From: an uncultured Pelagibacteraceae bacterium
GTDB taxonomy: Bacteria > Pseudomonadota > Alphaproteobacteria > Pelagibacterales > Pelagibacteraceae
DNA length: 64,000 bases
Assembly (NCBI GenBank): GCA_902585365.1
Contig: CACIDF010000002.1
Location: 1-64,000 of the forward strand
Direction: 5' to 3'
A program made the position numbers and the translations under genes. Each line of letters starts with the position of its first letter. Position 1 is the first letter of the stretch. The notes under the pieces are model-generated. The model did no database searches. It was not told where the DNA came from and was given only the letters and a program-made list of their open reading frames with translations. This document shows, piece after piece, positions 1 through 8,663 of the stretch.

Positions 1-944
1 CATTCGAACAGATGGATTACGCTTTTGAAAAGAATGTAAATTTTTGGGACACTGCTGAAATTTATGCGATACCGCCTAAAGAAAGCACTTACGGCAAAAC
101 AGAGGAAATAATTGGTAATTGGTTTGCAAAAACAAAAAAGAGAAACAAGATAGTACTTGCAACTAAAGTATCTGGTCCTGGACCAGGTTGGATTAGAGGT
201 GGTGGAAATCAATATGATGAAAAAAATTTAAATGAAGCTGTTGATAATAGTCTTAAAAGATTAAAAACTGATTATATCGACTTATATCAATTACATTGGC
301 CTGAAAGAAAAACAAATTTTTTTGGAAGACTAGGTTATGAACATAAAGATGATAATGATTGGAATAAATTTGAAGATATTCTCAACGCTTTAGATAAAAT
401 AATCAAAAGTGGTAAAATTAGATATATCGGCCTTTCAAATGAAACAGCATGGGGATTATCAAAATTTTTGGAAATTTCAAAGTTAAAGAAACTTCCTCGA
501 ATGATGTCTGTTCAAAATCCTTATAGTCTTTTAAATAGATCTTATGAAGTAGGATTAGCAGAAATATCGGTAAGGGAAAGAAGTGGTCTTCTAGCTTATT
601 CACCCCTTGCGTTTGGTTATTTAACTGGGAAATATAGAAATGGAGAATTGCCAAAAAATTCTAGGATGCACTTGTTTGGAGACAAGTTTTCAAGGTATAA
701 AACCGAAAATGGCCAATTAGCCATTGAAAAATACTTTAGTATTTCAAAAAAATACAATTTAAATTTATCCCAAATGAGTTTAAAATTCTGCGAACTGCAG
801 CCATTCATAACCAGTGTAATAATCGGCGCAACAACTATGGAGCAGTTGAAAACTGATATAGAAAGTGTAAATATAAATCTTAATAACGAGATAATTGATG
901 AAATTAATGAAGTACAAAAACTGTATCCAAATCCATGTCCATAA
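1..944 (+). CDS. Aldo/keto reductase, 5' end cut by window edge
   Basis: NADPH-dependent oxidoreductase of the aldo/keto reductase superfamily, closest in look to the Tas/YajO-like group; substrate unknown. The reading frame is open from base 3, before the first Met at base 12, so the true start lies outside the window and roughly 30-40 residues are missing. Family landmarks are the catalytic Asp/Tyr stretch FWDTAEIYA, the Lys in LATKVSG and the His in LYQLHWP, plus the C-terminal cofactor segment SVIIGATTMEQLKTDI. The last codons overlap the next gene by 10 bases, suggesting co-transcription. Confidence 0.88.
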   Translation, partial: FEQMDYAFEKNVNFWDTAEIYAIPPKESTYGKTEEIIGNWFAKTKKRNKIVLATKVSGPGPGWIRGGGNQYDEKNLNEAVDNSLKRLKTDYIDLYQLHWPERKTNFFGRLGYEHKDDNDWNKFEDILNALDKIIKSGKIRYIGLSNETAWGLSKFLEISKLKKLPRMMSVQNPYSLLNRSYEVGLAEISVRERSGLLAYSPLAFGYLTGKYRNGELPKNSRMHLFGDKFSRYKTENGQLAIEKYFSISKKYNLNLSQMSLKFCELQPFITSVIIGATTMEQLKTDIESVNINLNNEIIDEINEVQKLYPNPCP

Positions 945-1441
945 TTAAAAAAACAATTTTTATATTAATTCTTATTCTTAGTTTTACCTCATTGAATGCA
1001 CAAGAAATAAAAAAAATTGGTAAATTTAAAGATTGGGAAACAATAGTTGTAACAGATCAAGCTGCAAAATTATGTTTTGCTCAGTCTAAGCCTGTTTTGC
1101 AGTCCCCCAAAAATAATGTTCGAGAAGCAAGACTATTTATAAGTTTTAGACCGTCAGAAAAAATTTCTGACGAGGTAAGCATTACCTCAGGGTACGAGTA
1201 CAATGTACAAAATGCAATACTAGCGAAATCAGGAAAAAATAAAATTAAGTTCGATATATCCAAAAATAATTTTGCTTGGATTACTAACAATAAAATTGAA
1301 AAAAAAATGATTAGTGTAATGAAAAAAGGATCACGAATTATGATCACAGGTTATAACAAATCTGGTTCTCAAACAATTGATCACTACTCTCTAATGGGTT
1401 TTACAAAAGCATACAATAGCGCAAAAAAAAATTGTAGCTAA
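935..1441 (+). CDS. Invasion-associated locus B (IalB)-like secreted protein
   Basis: Small periplasmic protein resembling the IalB family, which is widespread in Alphaproteobacteria and whose biochemical role is poorly defined. Residues 1-22 are a clear Sec signal peptide ending LNAQ. The mature part has the family's opening, a Phe-Lys-Asp-Trp motif (GKFKDWETIVV), followed by a Cys near residue 47 and a C-terminal Cys (KKNCS) that could form a disulfide. Overlaps the upstream aldo/keto reductase by 10 bases and is followed after 21 bases by argG. Family call is fairly confident; function is not. Confidence 0.7.
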   Translation: MSIIKKTIFILILILSFTSLNAQEIKKIGKFKDWETIVVTDQAAKLCFAQSKPVLQSPKNNVREARLFISFRPSEKISDEVSITSGYEYNVQNAILAKSGKNKIKFDISKNNFAWITNNKIEKKMISVMKKGSRIMITGYNKSGSQTIDHYSLMGFTKAYNSAKKNCS

Positions 1442-1462
1442 TGAACACCAAGTAACAACCTA

Positions 1463-2638
1463 ATGAAAAAAATAGTCTTAGCTTACTCTGGTGGTTTAGA
1501 TACATCTATTATTCTTAAATGGTTACAAGAAAACTATAAAGCTGAAGTGATTGCTTATACAGCTGATATTGGCCAGGAAATGGATAGAAAAAAGATTATT
1601 AGAAACGCAAAAAAATTAGGTGTTAAAAAAATAATAATTAAAAATCTTAAAAATATTTTTGTAAAAGATTACGTATTTCCAATGATTAGAGGTCATGCGA
1701 TTTATGAGGGAGTTTATTTGCTTGGTACATCTATTGCCAGACCATTAATTGCAAAAGATCAAATTCAAGTTGCAAAGAAATTCAAAGCATTTGCGGTTTC
1801 GCATGGCGCAACGGGCAAAGGAAATGATCAAGTAAGATTTGAATTAGGGTATCATTATTTTGGTCCAAAAATAAAAGTTATAGCCCCATGGAGAATTTGG
1901 AAATTAAAATCAAGAACTGATCTAATTAAATATGCAAAAAAACATAAAATTTCAATTCCAAAAGACAAAAAAGGAGCCCCACCTTTTTCAGTAGATGACA
2001 ACCTATTTCATACATCAACTGAAGGTAAAGTTTTAGAAAATCCAAAAAATTCGGCTCCTCAATTTATATTTCAAAGAACAACTTCGCCTGAAAAAGCACC
2101 TAATAAACTTACTTACGTTACAATTGGATTTAAAAAAGGTGATCCAGCTTCTATTAATGGGAAGAAATTAACTCCAGAAAAACTGTTAGAAAAATTAAAC
2201 CAACTCGGTGGAAAAAATGGAGTTGGAAGAGTTGATCTAGTTGAAAATAGATTTATCGGAATTAAATCAAGAGGAGTTTATGAAACTCCTGGAGGAACAT
2301 TACTTTTAATCGCTCATAGAGCAATGGAGTCTGTAACACTAGATAAAGAAACTATGCATAAAAAAGATTCGATAATGCCAAGATATGCAGAATTAATTTA
2401 TAATGGTTATTGGTTTTCAAAAGAAAGATACAAATTACAAAAAATTGTGGATCTAAAAAGAAACAAGGTAAATGGAAGTGTTAAGCTTAAACTTTATAAA
2501 GGAAATGTTACAATTCAATCGAGATTGACAAAAAGTAGTGCTTATTCAATGAAAAAAGTTTCTTTTGAAGAAAATAAAACTTTTAATAAATCCAATGTTG
2601 AAAGATTTATTAATTTCCACAAAAAAAGATTAAAATAA
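1463..2638 (+). CDS. argG: Argininosuccinate synthase
   Basis: Catalyses ATP-dependent condensation of citrulline and aspartate, the penultimate step of arginine synthesis. At 391 residues it is close to the usual length of about 400. The N-terminal PP-loop ATP-binding motif AYSGGLDTS is intact at residues 7-15. Further conserved blocks are the HGATGKGNDQVRFE citrulline/aspartate-binding segment near residue 115 and the GRVDLVENRFIGIKSRG segment near residue 255. No other arginine gene is adjacent. It is followed within 6 bases by a photolyase-like gene, possibly read from the same transcript. Confidence 0.96.
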   Translation: MKKIVLAYSGGLDTSIILKWLQENYKAEVIAYTADIGQEMDRKKIIRNAKKLGVKKIIIKNLKNIFVKDYVFPMIRGHAIYEGVYLLGTSIARPLIAKDQIQVAKKFKAFAVSHGATGKGNDQVRFELGYHYFGPKIKVIAPWRIWKLKSRTDLIKYAKKHKISIPKDKKGAPPFSVDDNLFHTSTEGKVLENPKNSAPQFIFQRTTSPEKAPNKLTYVTIGFKKGDPASINGKKLTPEKLLEKLNQLGGKNGVGRVDLVENRFIGIKSRGVYETPGGTLLLIAHRAMESVTLDKETMHKKDSIMPRYAELIYNGYWFSKERYKLQKIVDLKRNKVNGSVKLKLYKGNVTIQSRLTKSSAYSMKKVSFEENKTFNKSNVERFINFHKKRLK

Positions 2639-2644
2639 AGAATT

Positions 2645-3787
2645 ATGAATTTTGAAGCCTCAAGAGCGAAAGCTGTAGATAAATTAAATCAATTTGTTGA
2701 AAAAAATCTTTCTAATTATTCAAAGCTAAGAAATTTTGATTTTGGTCCTGATAAGCGAGATAATGTTTCGTGTTTGTCACCTTATGTTACACATGGCGTT
2801 CTTAATGAAATTGAAATTATAAAAAAATCACTAGAAAAGTTTTCATTTTCAAAAAATGAAAAGTTTATACAAGAAGTGCTTTGGAGAACGTACTGGAAAG
2901 GATGGTTAGAGTTGAGGCCTAATGTTTGGAGTGACTATTTAATTGATTTAAGAAATATTAAAGAAAAATATAAAGATGACAAAAATTATCAAAATGCAAT
3001 AGAAGGTAAAACAAATATTGATTGTTTAAATGAATGGGTTAATGAGTTAAAAAATAATAACTACCTCCACAATCACACTAGAATGTGGTTTGCCAGTATT
3101 TGGATTTTTACACTTGATTTACCTTGGCAACTGGGTGCTGAATTTTTTATGCAACACCTTTTTGATGGAGATGCTGCATCAAATACTCTTGGATGGAGAT
3201 GGGTTGCAGGAGTTCAAACACAAGGAAAACATTATCTTGCAAGTGAATGGAATATAAAAAAATTCACGAATAATAGATTTAAAAATATTAAATTAAATGA
3301 AAATGCTACTCCAAAAATTTCTGAAAGAACTTATACAATAATAAAACAAGATTTTAAAAATTCTGAAAATATTGAACCAATTAATTTGCTAATTTTTGAT
3401 AATAATTTGTCTTTTGAATTCACAGACTTTAGAAATAATAAATTCAAAAAAATATATTTAGTCTCTAACAAAAATGAAAACAGATCAATCAAACTCAATG
3501 AAAAAGTAGCAAAATTCAAGCACCTTCTATTTGAAGATCAAGAAAAAAGATTAAAAGACCAATCAATTGATTGCGAAATAATTGATATAAGCCAAATTAA
3601 AAAAATTGACGAAAAAAACATAGGATTGTATCCAAATGTTGGAGAAAACCTAGATTATCTAAATTTAAATAATTTAAAAATAAATTTTTTATATAGAAAA
3701 CTCGATCAATATTCTTGGCAATATTGCAATAAAGGTTTTTTTAATTTTAAAAATTATATTCCCAAAATTATTTCAAACTTTACTTAA
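2645..3787 (+). CDS. Photolyase-like FAD-binding protein with permuted domain order
   Basis: Member of the photolyase/cryptochrome superfamily. Residues about 70-215 match the FAD-binding helical domain, including WRTYWKGWLELRP, HNHTRMWFASIWIFT, DGDAASNTLGWRWVAG and a QTQGKHYLA segment. The usual N-terminal alpha/beta antenna domain is absent: the protein starts directly with the helical part. Instead residues about 235-380 look like an alpha/beta Rossmann-type domain (NLLIFDNNLSFE, KIYLVSNKN, IGLYPNVGENLDYL). Proteins of this shape occur in other Alphaproteobacteria, to my knowledge without proven activity. DNA repair or light sensing are both possible. A second photolyase homologue is nearby. 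Confidence 0.8.
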   Translation: MNFEASRAKAVDKLNQFVEKNLSNYSKLRNFDFGPDKRDNVSCLSPYVTHGVLNEIEIIKKSLEKFSFSKNEKFIQEVLWRTYWKGWLELRPNVWSDYLIDLRNIKEKYKDDKNYQNAIEGKTNIDCLNEWVNELKNNNYLHNHTRMWFASIWIFTLDLPWQLGAEFFMQHLFDGDAASNTLGWRWVAGVQTQGKHYLASEWNIKKFTNNRFKNIKLNENATPKISERTYTIIKQDFKNSENIEPINLLIFDNNLSFEFTDFRNNKFKKIYLVSNKNENRSIKLNEKVAKFKHLLFEDQEKRLKDQSIDCEIIDISQIKKIDEKNIGLYPNVGENLDYLNLNNLKINFLYRKLDQYSWQYCNKGFFNFKNYIPKIISNFT

Positions 3788-3800
3788 TTTTTGTTAATTT

Positions 3801-4490
3801 TTATCTTGCAAGTTTTATGAAGATGTCACCCATACCAGCATCTAGTTCCTCTAGAGGTGTATTATTTCTTAATTCGCAGTACCGACCAGTAATTTGATGA
3901 TTTTTGACTAAATCAATATCATCATTTTTACATGTTCTTCCGTTATGTAATAATCCTATAACTATTCTATTATTTAGATTAAACACTTGATCGCTATTGA
4001 TTTTTTTACCATCGCAAAAATATTCTTTATTTACTCTATTTGGAAAATCATTTTTGTTGCAAGGGTTTTTAATTGTTATAACGTAGAATTCTCTCGAGCC
4101 ATCTTTAAATTTATATTTCATTTTTTGAACTTCTGAATACTTCATTACATCGCAAGAACATGGAACGCAGCATCTATAATAATTACCACAGATTTTATTA
4201 TTTGATTTACTCTCTTTAACAAATAAAAACTCCGAGTCACTATCAGGATCAATTAATGATCCAGATACAGCGCAAAATAACTTATTATACTCGAGGAAAT
4301 CCTTGTATGTATTTTCTTTGTCTATGATATATTTAAAAAATTTAGGTCCAGCAGCATTTCTATTTTTATCTGGAAATATTCTAGACCAATCAGTTATTAG
4401 CTCTTTATGATAATTTTTTTCTTCAGCAATTACTTCAATATGAAATAAAATTGTCAATAATAGTAAGCATTTAACTAAAATTTTTTTCAT
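3801..4490 (-). CDS. Cys-rich secreted protein of unknown function
   Basis: Not recognised with confidence. Residues 1-22 form a signal peptide, so the protein should be exported. The mature part is rich in Cys, with a dense cluster near residue 100-115 (CGNYYRCCVPCSCDV) and further single Cys at PCNKND, YFCDG, RTCKN and RYCEL, suggesting several disulfides or a metal/heme site. I recall similar Cys-Pro-Cys-x-Cys-Asp proteins in other marine bacteria but cannot name a family. It is the last gene of the overlapping photolyase operon; its start overlaps the end of the VCBS/UnbV gene by 4 bases, so the two exported proteins are probably made together. Confidence 0.72.
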   Translation of the reverse strand: MKKILVKCLLLLTILFHIEVIAEEKNYHKELITDWSRIFPDKNRNAAGPKFFKYIIDKENTYKDFLEYNKLFCAVSGSLIDPDSDSEFLFVKESKSNNKICGNYYRCCVPCSCDVMKYSEVQKMKYKFKDGSREFYVITIKNPCNKNDFPNRVNKEYFCDGKKINSDQVFNLNNRIVIGLLHNGRTCKNDDIDLVKNHQITGRYCELRNNTPLEELDAGMGDIFIKLAR

Positions 4491-5932
4491 TTTTGTTTGA
4501 TAGTAATTGTTTGATTAATTTTAATTTTATCTATAAAATCTTTTTTACCATTTGTCCATTTAACTTCTATTTTAAAATCTTTTTCATTTTTTCTAATTCC
4601 AAAATGTGCCACAGGTTCCATTTGGCATAAATAACCAGATCCAGCATCTATTGTTTTTGAATGCTTTCTTTGATTAGATATTAAAGTTACAGTTGCTCCC
4701 CTAGCAGGAGCTCCAAATTTATTGACGGGCTTAATCCTTAAATATTTATTATTTTTTTCTACTTTTGCTTTATACAATGTCAAAGGTTGTGCTTTACTTT
4801 CGCCGTGAGAGACTAATAATTCTAAAATACCATCATTATCAATGTCAGCTACAGCTGCTCCAGTGCCAAATCCTTGAGTCTCAAGCGCCGTTTTTAATTT
4901 TATTTCCTCAAATTTTCCATTTTCATTTATTTTAAATAATTTGTTTGGTTCTGCGATATTGTTCATGAAAACTTCATCAAAACCGTCGTTGTCAAAATCA
5001 GCGGAGATAATTGTTCTTATTCTAGATGGTCTATCGAAAGCTTTGTTTCCTATGTCCTTAAATTCGTTATTTTCTAAAACGTATGCTCTATGATATCCAT
5101 TCCAATTACCACTCAAAATGTCTAATCTTCCTCTATAATAGATATCAGATAATGCAGTTCCCCTTCCATTCTGTATTACATCATCAACTCTGTAATCAAA
5201 AGCAACATCCTCAAATTTACCTTCATTATTTTTTAAAAGAAAGTTAGCGCCTCTTTCATTTGCTGCAAATATGTCAGCTCTATCTGTTAATATGTGTCCT
5301 GATACTACTGCTCTTCCACCAGTAACTTTATCCAAATTTAAGGTTTTTGCTTTATCTGTTATTGTGTTATTTTCAATTTCATAGAATCTAGTTGGTCCTC
5401 CATAATTGGCTACATAAATACCGTATTCACCATCACCCTTTCTATCAACACAAACTACAGATCTACCTGCTGTTAAGTTTAAATTTTCTATATTTTTTTT
5501 TAACTCAAATAAGTCAAAATAATTATTGTTACTTTTATCGATTAGTCTATCAGAGTATTTTTTTGTTCCACTATAGGTATCTGTATTTAAAAAATAAATT
5601 TCCTCAAAACCATCTTTATCTATATCACAAGCTGCAACACCAATAGTTTTTCTATCTCGATCCAAAAAAACGTCCTCTTGGATTATGTTTTTTAATTTTC
5701 CATCAATGTAACCTAAAGCTAAGTTTGGATAACCAAAACCTGTGACTATAAACTCATTATTTCCATCTTCATTAATATCCGTAACCGAAACCCCATAACT
5801 AAGCCTGCTTTCATTAATCGTTATAATATTTGAAATATCTTTAAAAAATTCTGCACGAGAACTGTTAATTGGTAGTATTAAAGAAAAAATAATTAAAAAT
5901 TTATATAAATAATTTACCTTTTTGATGAACAT
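4487..5932 (-). CDS. VCBS/FG-GAP repeat protein with ASPIC/UnbV C-terminal domain
   Basis: Exported beta-propeller-type protein of the CRTAC1/UnbV class. A signal peptide covers about residues 1-28. FG-GAP/VCBS calcium-binding-like repeats recur along the body, seen as [30 protein letters not shown] and [10 protein letters not shown]. The last 75 residues match the ASPIC/UnbV domain ([16 protein letters not shown], then [14 protein letters not shown] and a WTNGKK segment). The family is usually extracellular and linked to surface binding; the ligand is unknown. It overlaps the DUF2256 gene upstream by 19 bases and the Cys-rich gene downstream by 4. Confidence 0.85.
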   Translation of the reverse strand: MFIKKVNYLYKFLIIFSLILPINSSRAEFFKDISNIITINESRLSYGVSVTDINEDGNNEFIVTGFGYPNLALGYIDGKLKNIIQEDVFLDRDRKTIGVAACDIDKDGFEEIYFLNTDTYSGTKKYSDRLIDKSNNNYFDLFELKKNIENLNLTAGRSVVCVDRKGDGEYGIYVANYGGPTRFYEIENNTITDKAKTLNLDKVTGGRAVVSGHILTDRADIFAANERGANFLLKNNEGKFEDVAFDYRVDDVIQNGRGTALSDIYYRGRLDILSGNWNGYHRAYVLENNEFKDIGNKAFDRPSRIRTIISADFDNDGFDEVFMNNIAEPNKLFKINENGKFEEIKLKTALETQGFGTGAAVADIDNDGILELLVSHGESKAQPLTLYKAKVEKNNKYLRIKPVNKFGAPARGATVTLISNQRKHSKTIDAGSGYLCQMEPVAHFGIRKNEKDFKIEVKWTNGKKDFIDKIKINQTITIKQK

Positions 5933-6042
5933 CTTTTAGAGCAATATTTAACTTTTTCCCAGTTCAGCTTCCATTTTTTTCTCCATTTAAAAGGCCTTTC
6001 ACAAACTGGGCACAACTTAGTTGGTAGGTTTTGTTTTTTCAT
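5914..6042 (-). CDS. DUF2256 zinc-ribbon-like small protein (42 aa)
   Basis: Forty-two residues, read by hand from the ATG at 6042-6040 to the TAA at 5916-5914. It has the DUF2256 pattern: basic N-terminus, [14 protein letters not shown], then [15 protein letters not shown], giving two CxxC-like Cys pairs (C-x2-C and C-x3-C) that probably hold one zinc ion. DUF2256 proteins are known as frequent neighbours of photolyase/cryptochrome genes, and here a photolyase homologue lies two genes upstream. It overlaps the DCC gene by 26 bases and the UnbV gene by 19, so translation is probably coupled. Function unknown; nucleic-acid binding is a guess. Confidence 0.88.
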   Translation of the reverse strand: MKKQNLPTKLCPVCERPFKWRKKWKLNWEKVKYCSKRCSSKR

Positions 6043-6388
6043 TAAGTTGGTGTTTGTTTTTTAAAAATAAAAAATAAGCTACAAATTCATAAGCATAATG
6101 AAATAAGATAAACAAAGGTTTAAAACTCAAAATTTTTGCTAAAAAATTATATTTTGGTATTTTTGACCAGATAATTATAAATGCTTTAGCTCCCCCAACA
6201 ACTTGTCCATTGTCAATCACATGCAATCTCCTTAAAAGTTCTTCTTTAGATTTTGATGTTAAGTCAACTGCTTGTTGATTGTTTGTAATATCAACCCATT
6301 CTAAACTCTCGTCAGAATTTTTTTTGTAGTGATCAATTTCTAGTTTACAAATATTACAAGAGTTATTAAAAAAAACTTTAACTGGCAT
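6017..6388 (-). CDS. DCC-family (DUF393) thiol-disulfide oxidoreductase-like protein
   Basis: Member of the YuxK/DUF393 family named for its Asp-Cys-x-x-Cys start; here the first Asp is replaced by Asn-Ser ([16 protein letters not shown], Cys 11 and Cys 14). The family is predicted to have a thioredoxin-like fold. The middle carries the typical [18 protein letters not shown] segment and the C-terminal third is hydrophobic and may touch the membrane. It overlaps the photolyase homologue upstream by 11 bases and DUF2256 downstream by 26 bases. DCC proteins commonly sit beside photolyase genes in Proteobacteria; a redox partner role is inference. Confidence 0.85.
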   Translation of the reverse strand: MPVKVFFNNSCNICKLEIDHYKKNSDESLEWVDITNNQQAVDLTSKSKEELLRRLHVIDNGQVVGGAKAFIIIWSKIPKYNFLAKILSFKPLFILFHYAYEFVAYFLFLKNKHQLNEKTKPTN

Positions 6389-7871
6389 TAGTATTTTCCT
6401 TTATAAATTTATCTGCTGCGGCTAGTATAACTTTTTTTCTTTGGGCATTCATTTTGTCATATATTCTAACCATCATTGATAATCTTGGATTTTTTAAAAA
6501 AAAGGATCTATTCTTATTTATAAATCTCCAGTAAAGACCATCCATAATGTTGCACCATTCACCTTTTTTAAAATCCATCATTTTAAGAAAATAACTTGAT
6601 CCACAAATGTAAGGTTTGGTGGCAAAAATTCCTCCATCACTAAATAATCCCATTCCATAAACGTTTGGAGACATTACCCAATCAGATGAATCAACGAACA
6701 TTTCCATAAACCATTTGTAAACATATATCGGTTTAATTTCACAGAGATTCATAATGTTTGATAAAATCATTAATCTCTCTATGTGATGTGACCAACCATG
6801 ATCATTGGCATTTTTTATCGCATAGTCTAAAGGTGGAAGTCCTGTGTTCCCTTGGTACCAAGTAGGTTTCATTTTACGATTATGTTTAAAAAAATTACCA
6901 GTTTCTAATCTGTTACAAAAATTTTGATAAATTCCTCTCATAAATTCTCGCCAGCCAATTACTTGTCTTATATAACCCTCTAAAGAATTTATTCTAATCT
7001 TTTTCCTTTTATGACTATCTAAAATTTTCTCTATAATTATTTCTGGAGTTATTAAACCCAAATTTATGTAGGGACTAAGAGCACTATGGAACAATATATT
7101 ATTATTTTGATCAACAGCGTCCTCATAATCTCCAAATAAATTAGATTTTTCTTTTATAAAAAAATCTAGTAATTTTAGAACTTCTTTATATTCAGTCGCA
7201 AACCAAAAATTTTCTGTTGAACCAGGGTGTGTTGCAAATTTTTTTTCTATAATGCTTTTCAGTTTTTTTGTGTGAACTGTTTGATTGATTTTAGGAAATG
7301 AGGGAACTTTAGTTCCTTTTGGCAGTTTCTTTCTATTATCTTCATCAAAACTCCATTTACCACCAACAGGATCTTCGCCATTCATTAAGATGTTCATTTT
7401 TCTTCTCGTTTCTTTATAAAAAACTGCCATGAATGGTTTTTTTGATTTATATAAATATTTTTTAAAATCATCTCTAGTATTAAGAAACATCGGAGATGTA
7501 ATTATATTGAGCTTTACTTTATTTTTCTTTGAAAAATCTATCATTTTTTTTTCAAATGGTTTGTCTTCAATTTCAAAACACGAAATTTCATTGATTTTAT
7601 TTTTTTTTAAAATTTTTTTTATTTTTAAAAGATAATCATCTTTAAATGCTGAATCCTCAATTTTAGAATAAGTAATTTTAAAGCTATTTTTTTTTAAATT
7701 TTCATAAAATGATCTCATTGATGAAAGAAATAAAAGGATTTTAAGTTTGTGATGTTTTTCATAGGTGCATAAACCGTTATCTTCTGCCATAAAAAAAAGA
7801 TGGTCTTTTTTGAAGCGGTTTAGGTATTTTAATGGAAATAATTGATTTCCAAGTATAATAAATAATTTCAT
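6378..7871 (-). CDS. Photolyase/cryptochrome of the FeS-BCP (COG3046) type, cluster Cys largely missing
   Basis: Homologue of the bacterial (6-4) photolyases such as Agrobacterium PhrB. N-terminal alpha/beta domain about residues 1-130 opens IILGNQLFPL; the FAD domain contains GYIRQVIGWREFMRG, HHIERLMILSN, WVMSPNVYGMGLFSDGG and KPYICGSSYFLKMM. In PhrB four Cys hold a 4Fe-4S cluster. Here the C-x2-C pair expected after the KPY segment is gone and replaced by DFKKGEW, leaving only scattered Cys near 377, 423 and 440, so a cluster is doubtful. First gene of the minus-strand operon; 28 bases separate it from the divergent SDR gene. Confidence 0.88.
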   Translation of the reverse strand: MKLFIILGNQLFPLKYLNRFKKDHLFFMAEDNGLCTYEKHHKLKILLFLSSMRSFYENLKKNSFKITYSKIEDSAFKDDYLLKIKKILKKNKINEISCFEIEDKPFEKKMIDFSKKNKVKLNIITSPMFLNTRDDFKKYLYKSKKPFMAVFYKETRRKMNILMNGEDPVGGKWSFDEDNRKKLPKGTKVPSFPKINQTVHTKKLKSIIEKKFATHPGSTENFWFATEYKEVLKLLDFFIKEKSNLFGDYEDAVDQNNNILFHSALSPYINLGLITPEIIIEKILDSHKRKKIRINSLEGYIRQVIGWREFMRGIYQNFCNRLETGNFFKHNRKMKPTWYQGNTGLPPLDYAIKNANDHGWSHHIERLMILSNIMNLCEIKPIYVYKWFMEMFVDSSDWVMSPNVYGMGLFSDGGIFATKPYICGSSYFLKMMDFKKGEWCNIMDGLYWRFINKNRSFFLKNPRLSMMVRIYDKMNAQRKKVILAAADKFIKENTNAS

Positions 7872-7899
7872 AATTTATTTATAAATACTATTATACGAT
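7872..7899. promoter_or_regulatory. Divergent 28-base control region of photolyase and SDR genes
   Basis: All that separates the two divergent start codons. It is almost pure A/T and holds an inverted repeat, ATTTAT-tt-ATAAAT-like, near its photolyase end. Both promoters must be in this space or inside the opposing coding region. No -35 element or known operator can be named with confidence. Confidence 0.4.
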
Positions 7900-8616
7900 A
7901 TGTCAGGAAAATATTTAATTTTTGGTGCGACAGGTTCTATCGGTTCAAACTTAGCCAAATTAATGGTTGGCAAAAATCATGATGTTCAACTCATAGGTCG
8001 GGATGAAAACGGTCTAAATGCATTATCATCTGAGCTGAACTGTAAATACAGTGTCGTTGATGTTTTAGATGAACAATCTGTTAAAAATTTAAAAAATGAA
8101 TTTGAGGGACAGAAAATTGCTGGTATTGCATATTGTGTTGGCTCTATTGATCTTAAACCTGTTCGAGCAGTTAAAAAAGATGATTTTATGAAGTGTTTTG
8201 ATTTAAATTTTTTTCCAATAGTTGAGACTGTTAAAAACTTTCAGGACAATTTAAAAAAAAATAAGGGCTCTATAGTTATGTTTTCAACAGTCGCTGTTCA
8301 AAGAGGATTTACAAATCATAGTATAATTGCATCAGTGAAAGGTGCTATCGAAGGACTAACAGTATCTTTAGCAGCTGAGTTCGCACCTAATATTAGAGTT
8401 AATTGTATTGCTCCCAGTTTAACAAAATCGAAAATAGCTGATCCAATATTAAAAAATAAATTAATTGCAGAAGGCGTAGCTAAAGCTCACCCAATGAAAA
8501 GAGTAGGTGAAGGAAAAGATGCTGCTGCAATGGCGCAATTTTTATTATCTGAAGATAGCTCGTGGATAACTGGTCAGATAATAGGTGTAGACGGTGGAAG
8601 ATCTAAATTATCATAA
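7900..8616 (+). CDS. Atypical short-chain dehydrogenase/reductase
   Basis: NAD(P)-binding protein of the SDR superfamily, 238 residues. The glycine-rich cofactor loop is GATGSIGSN near residue 9 and the C-terminal GQIIGVDGG is typical of classical SDRs. The catalytic Tyr-x3-Lys motif is altered: Lys147 is kept in HSIIASVKGAIEGL, but the Tyr position holds Ile143, so the usual proton-relay chemistry is probably absent or differently arranged. It is transcribed away from the photolyase homologue, with only 28 bases between the start codons, implying a shared divergent control region. Confidence 0.87.
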   Translation: MSGKYLIFGATGSIGSNLAKLMVGKNHDVQLIGRDENGLNALSSELNCKYSVVDVLDEQSVKNLKNEFEGQKIAGIAYCVGSIDLKPVRAVKKDDFMKCFDLNFFPIVETVKNFQDNLKKNKGSIVMFSTVAVQRGFTNHSIIASVKGAIEGLTVSLAAEFAPNIRVNCIAPSLTKSKIADPILKNKLIAEGVAKAHPMKRVGEGKDAAAMAQFLLSEDSSWITGQIIGVDGGRSKLS

Positions 8617-8663
8617 TATATTTTTATTTTTTCGTATTAGTGTAATAATGTTCATTAACAAAC

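Noticed and set aside
5392-5646. 84-residue open frame antisense to the UnbV gene
   Set aside because: His/Tyr/Leu-rich low-complexity translation with no domain; a shadow of the repeat-rich gene opposite.
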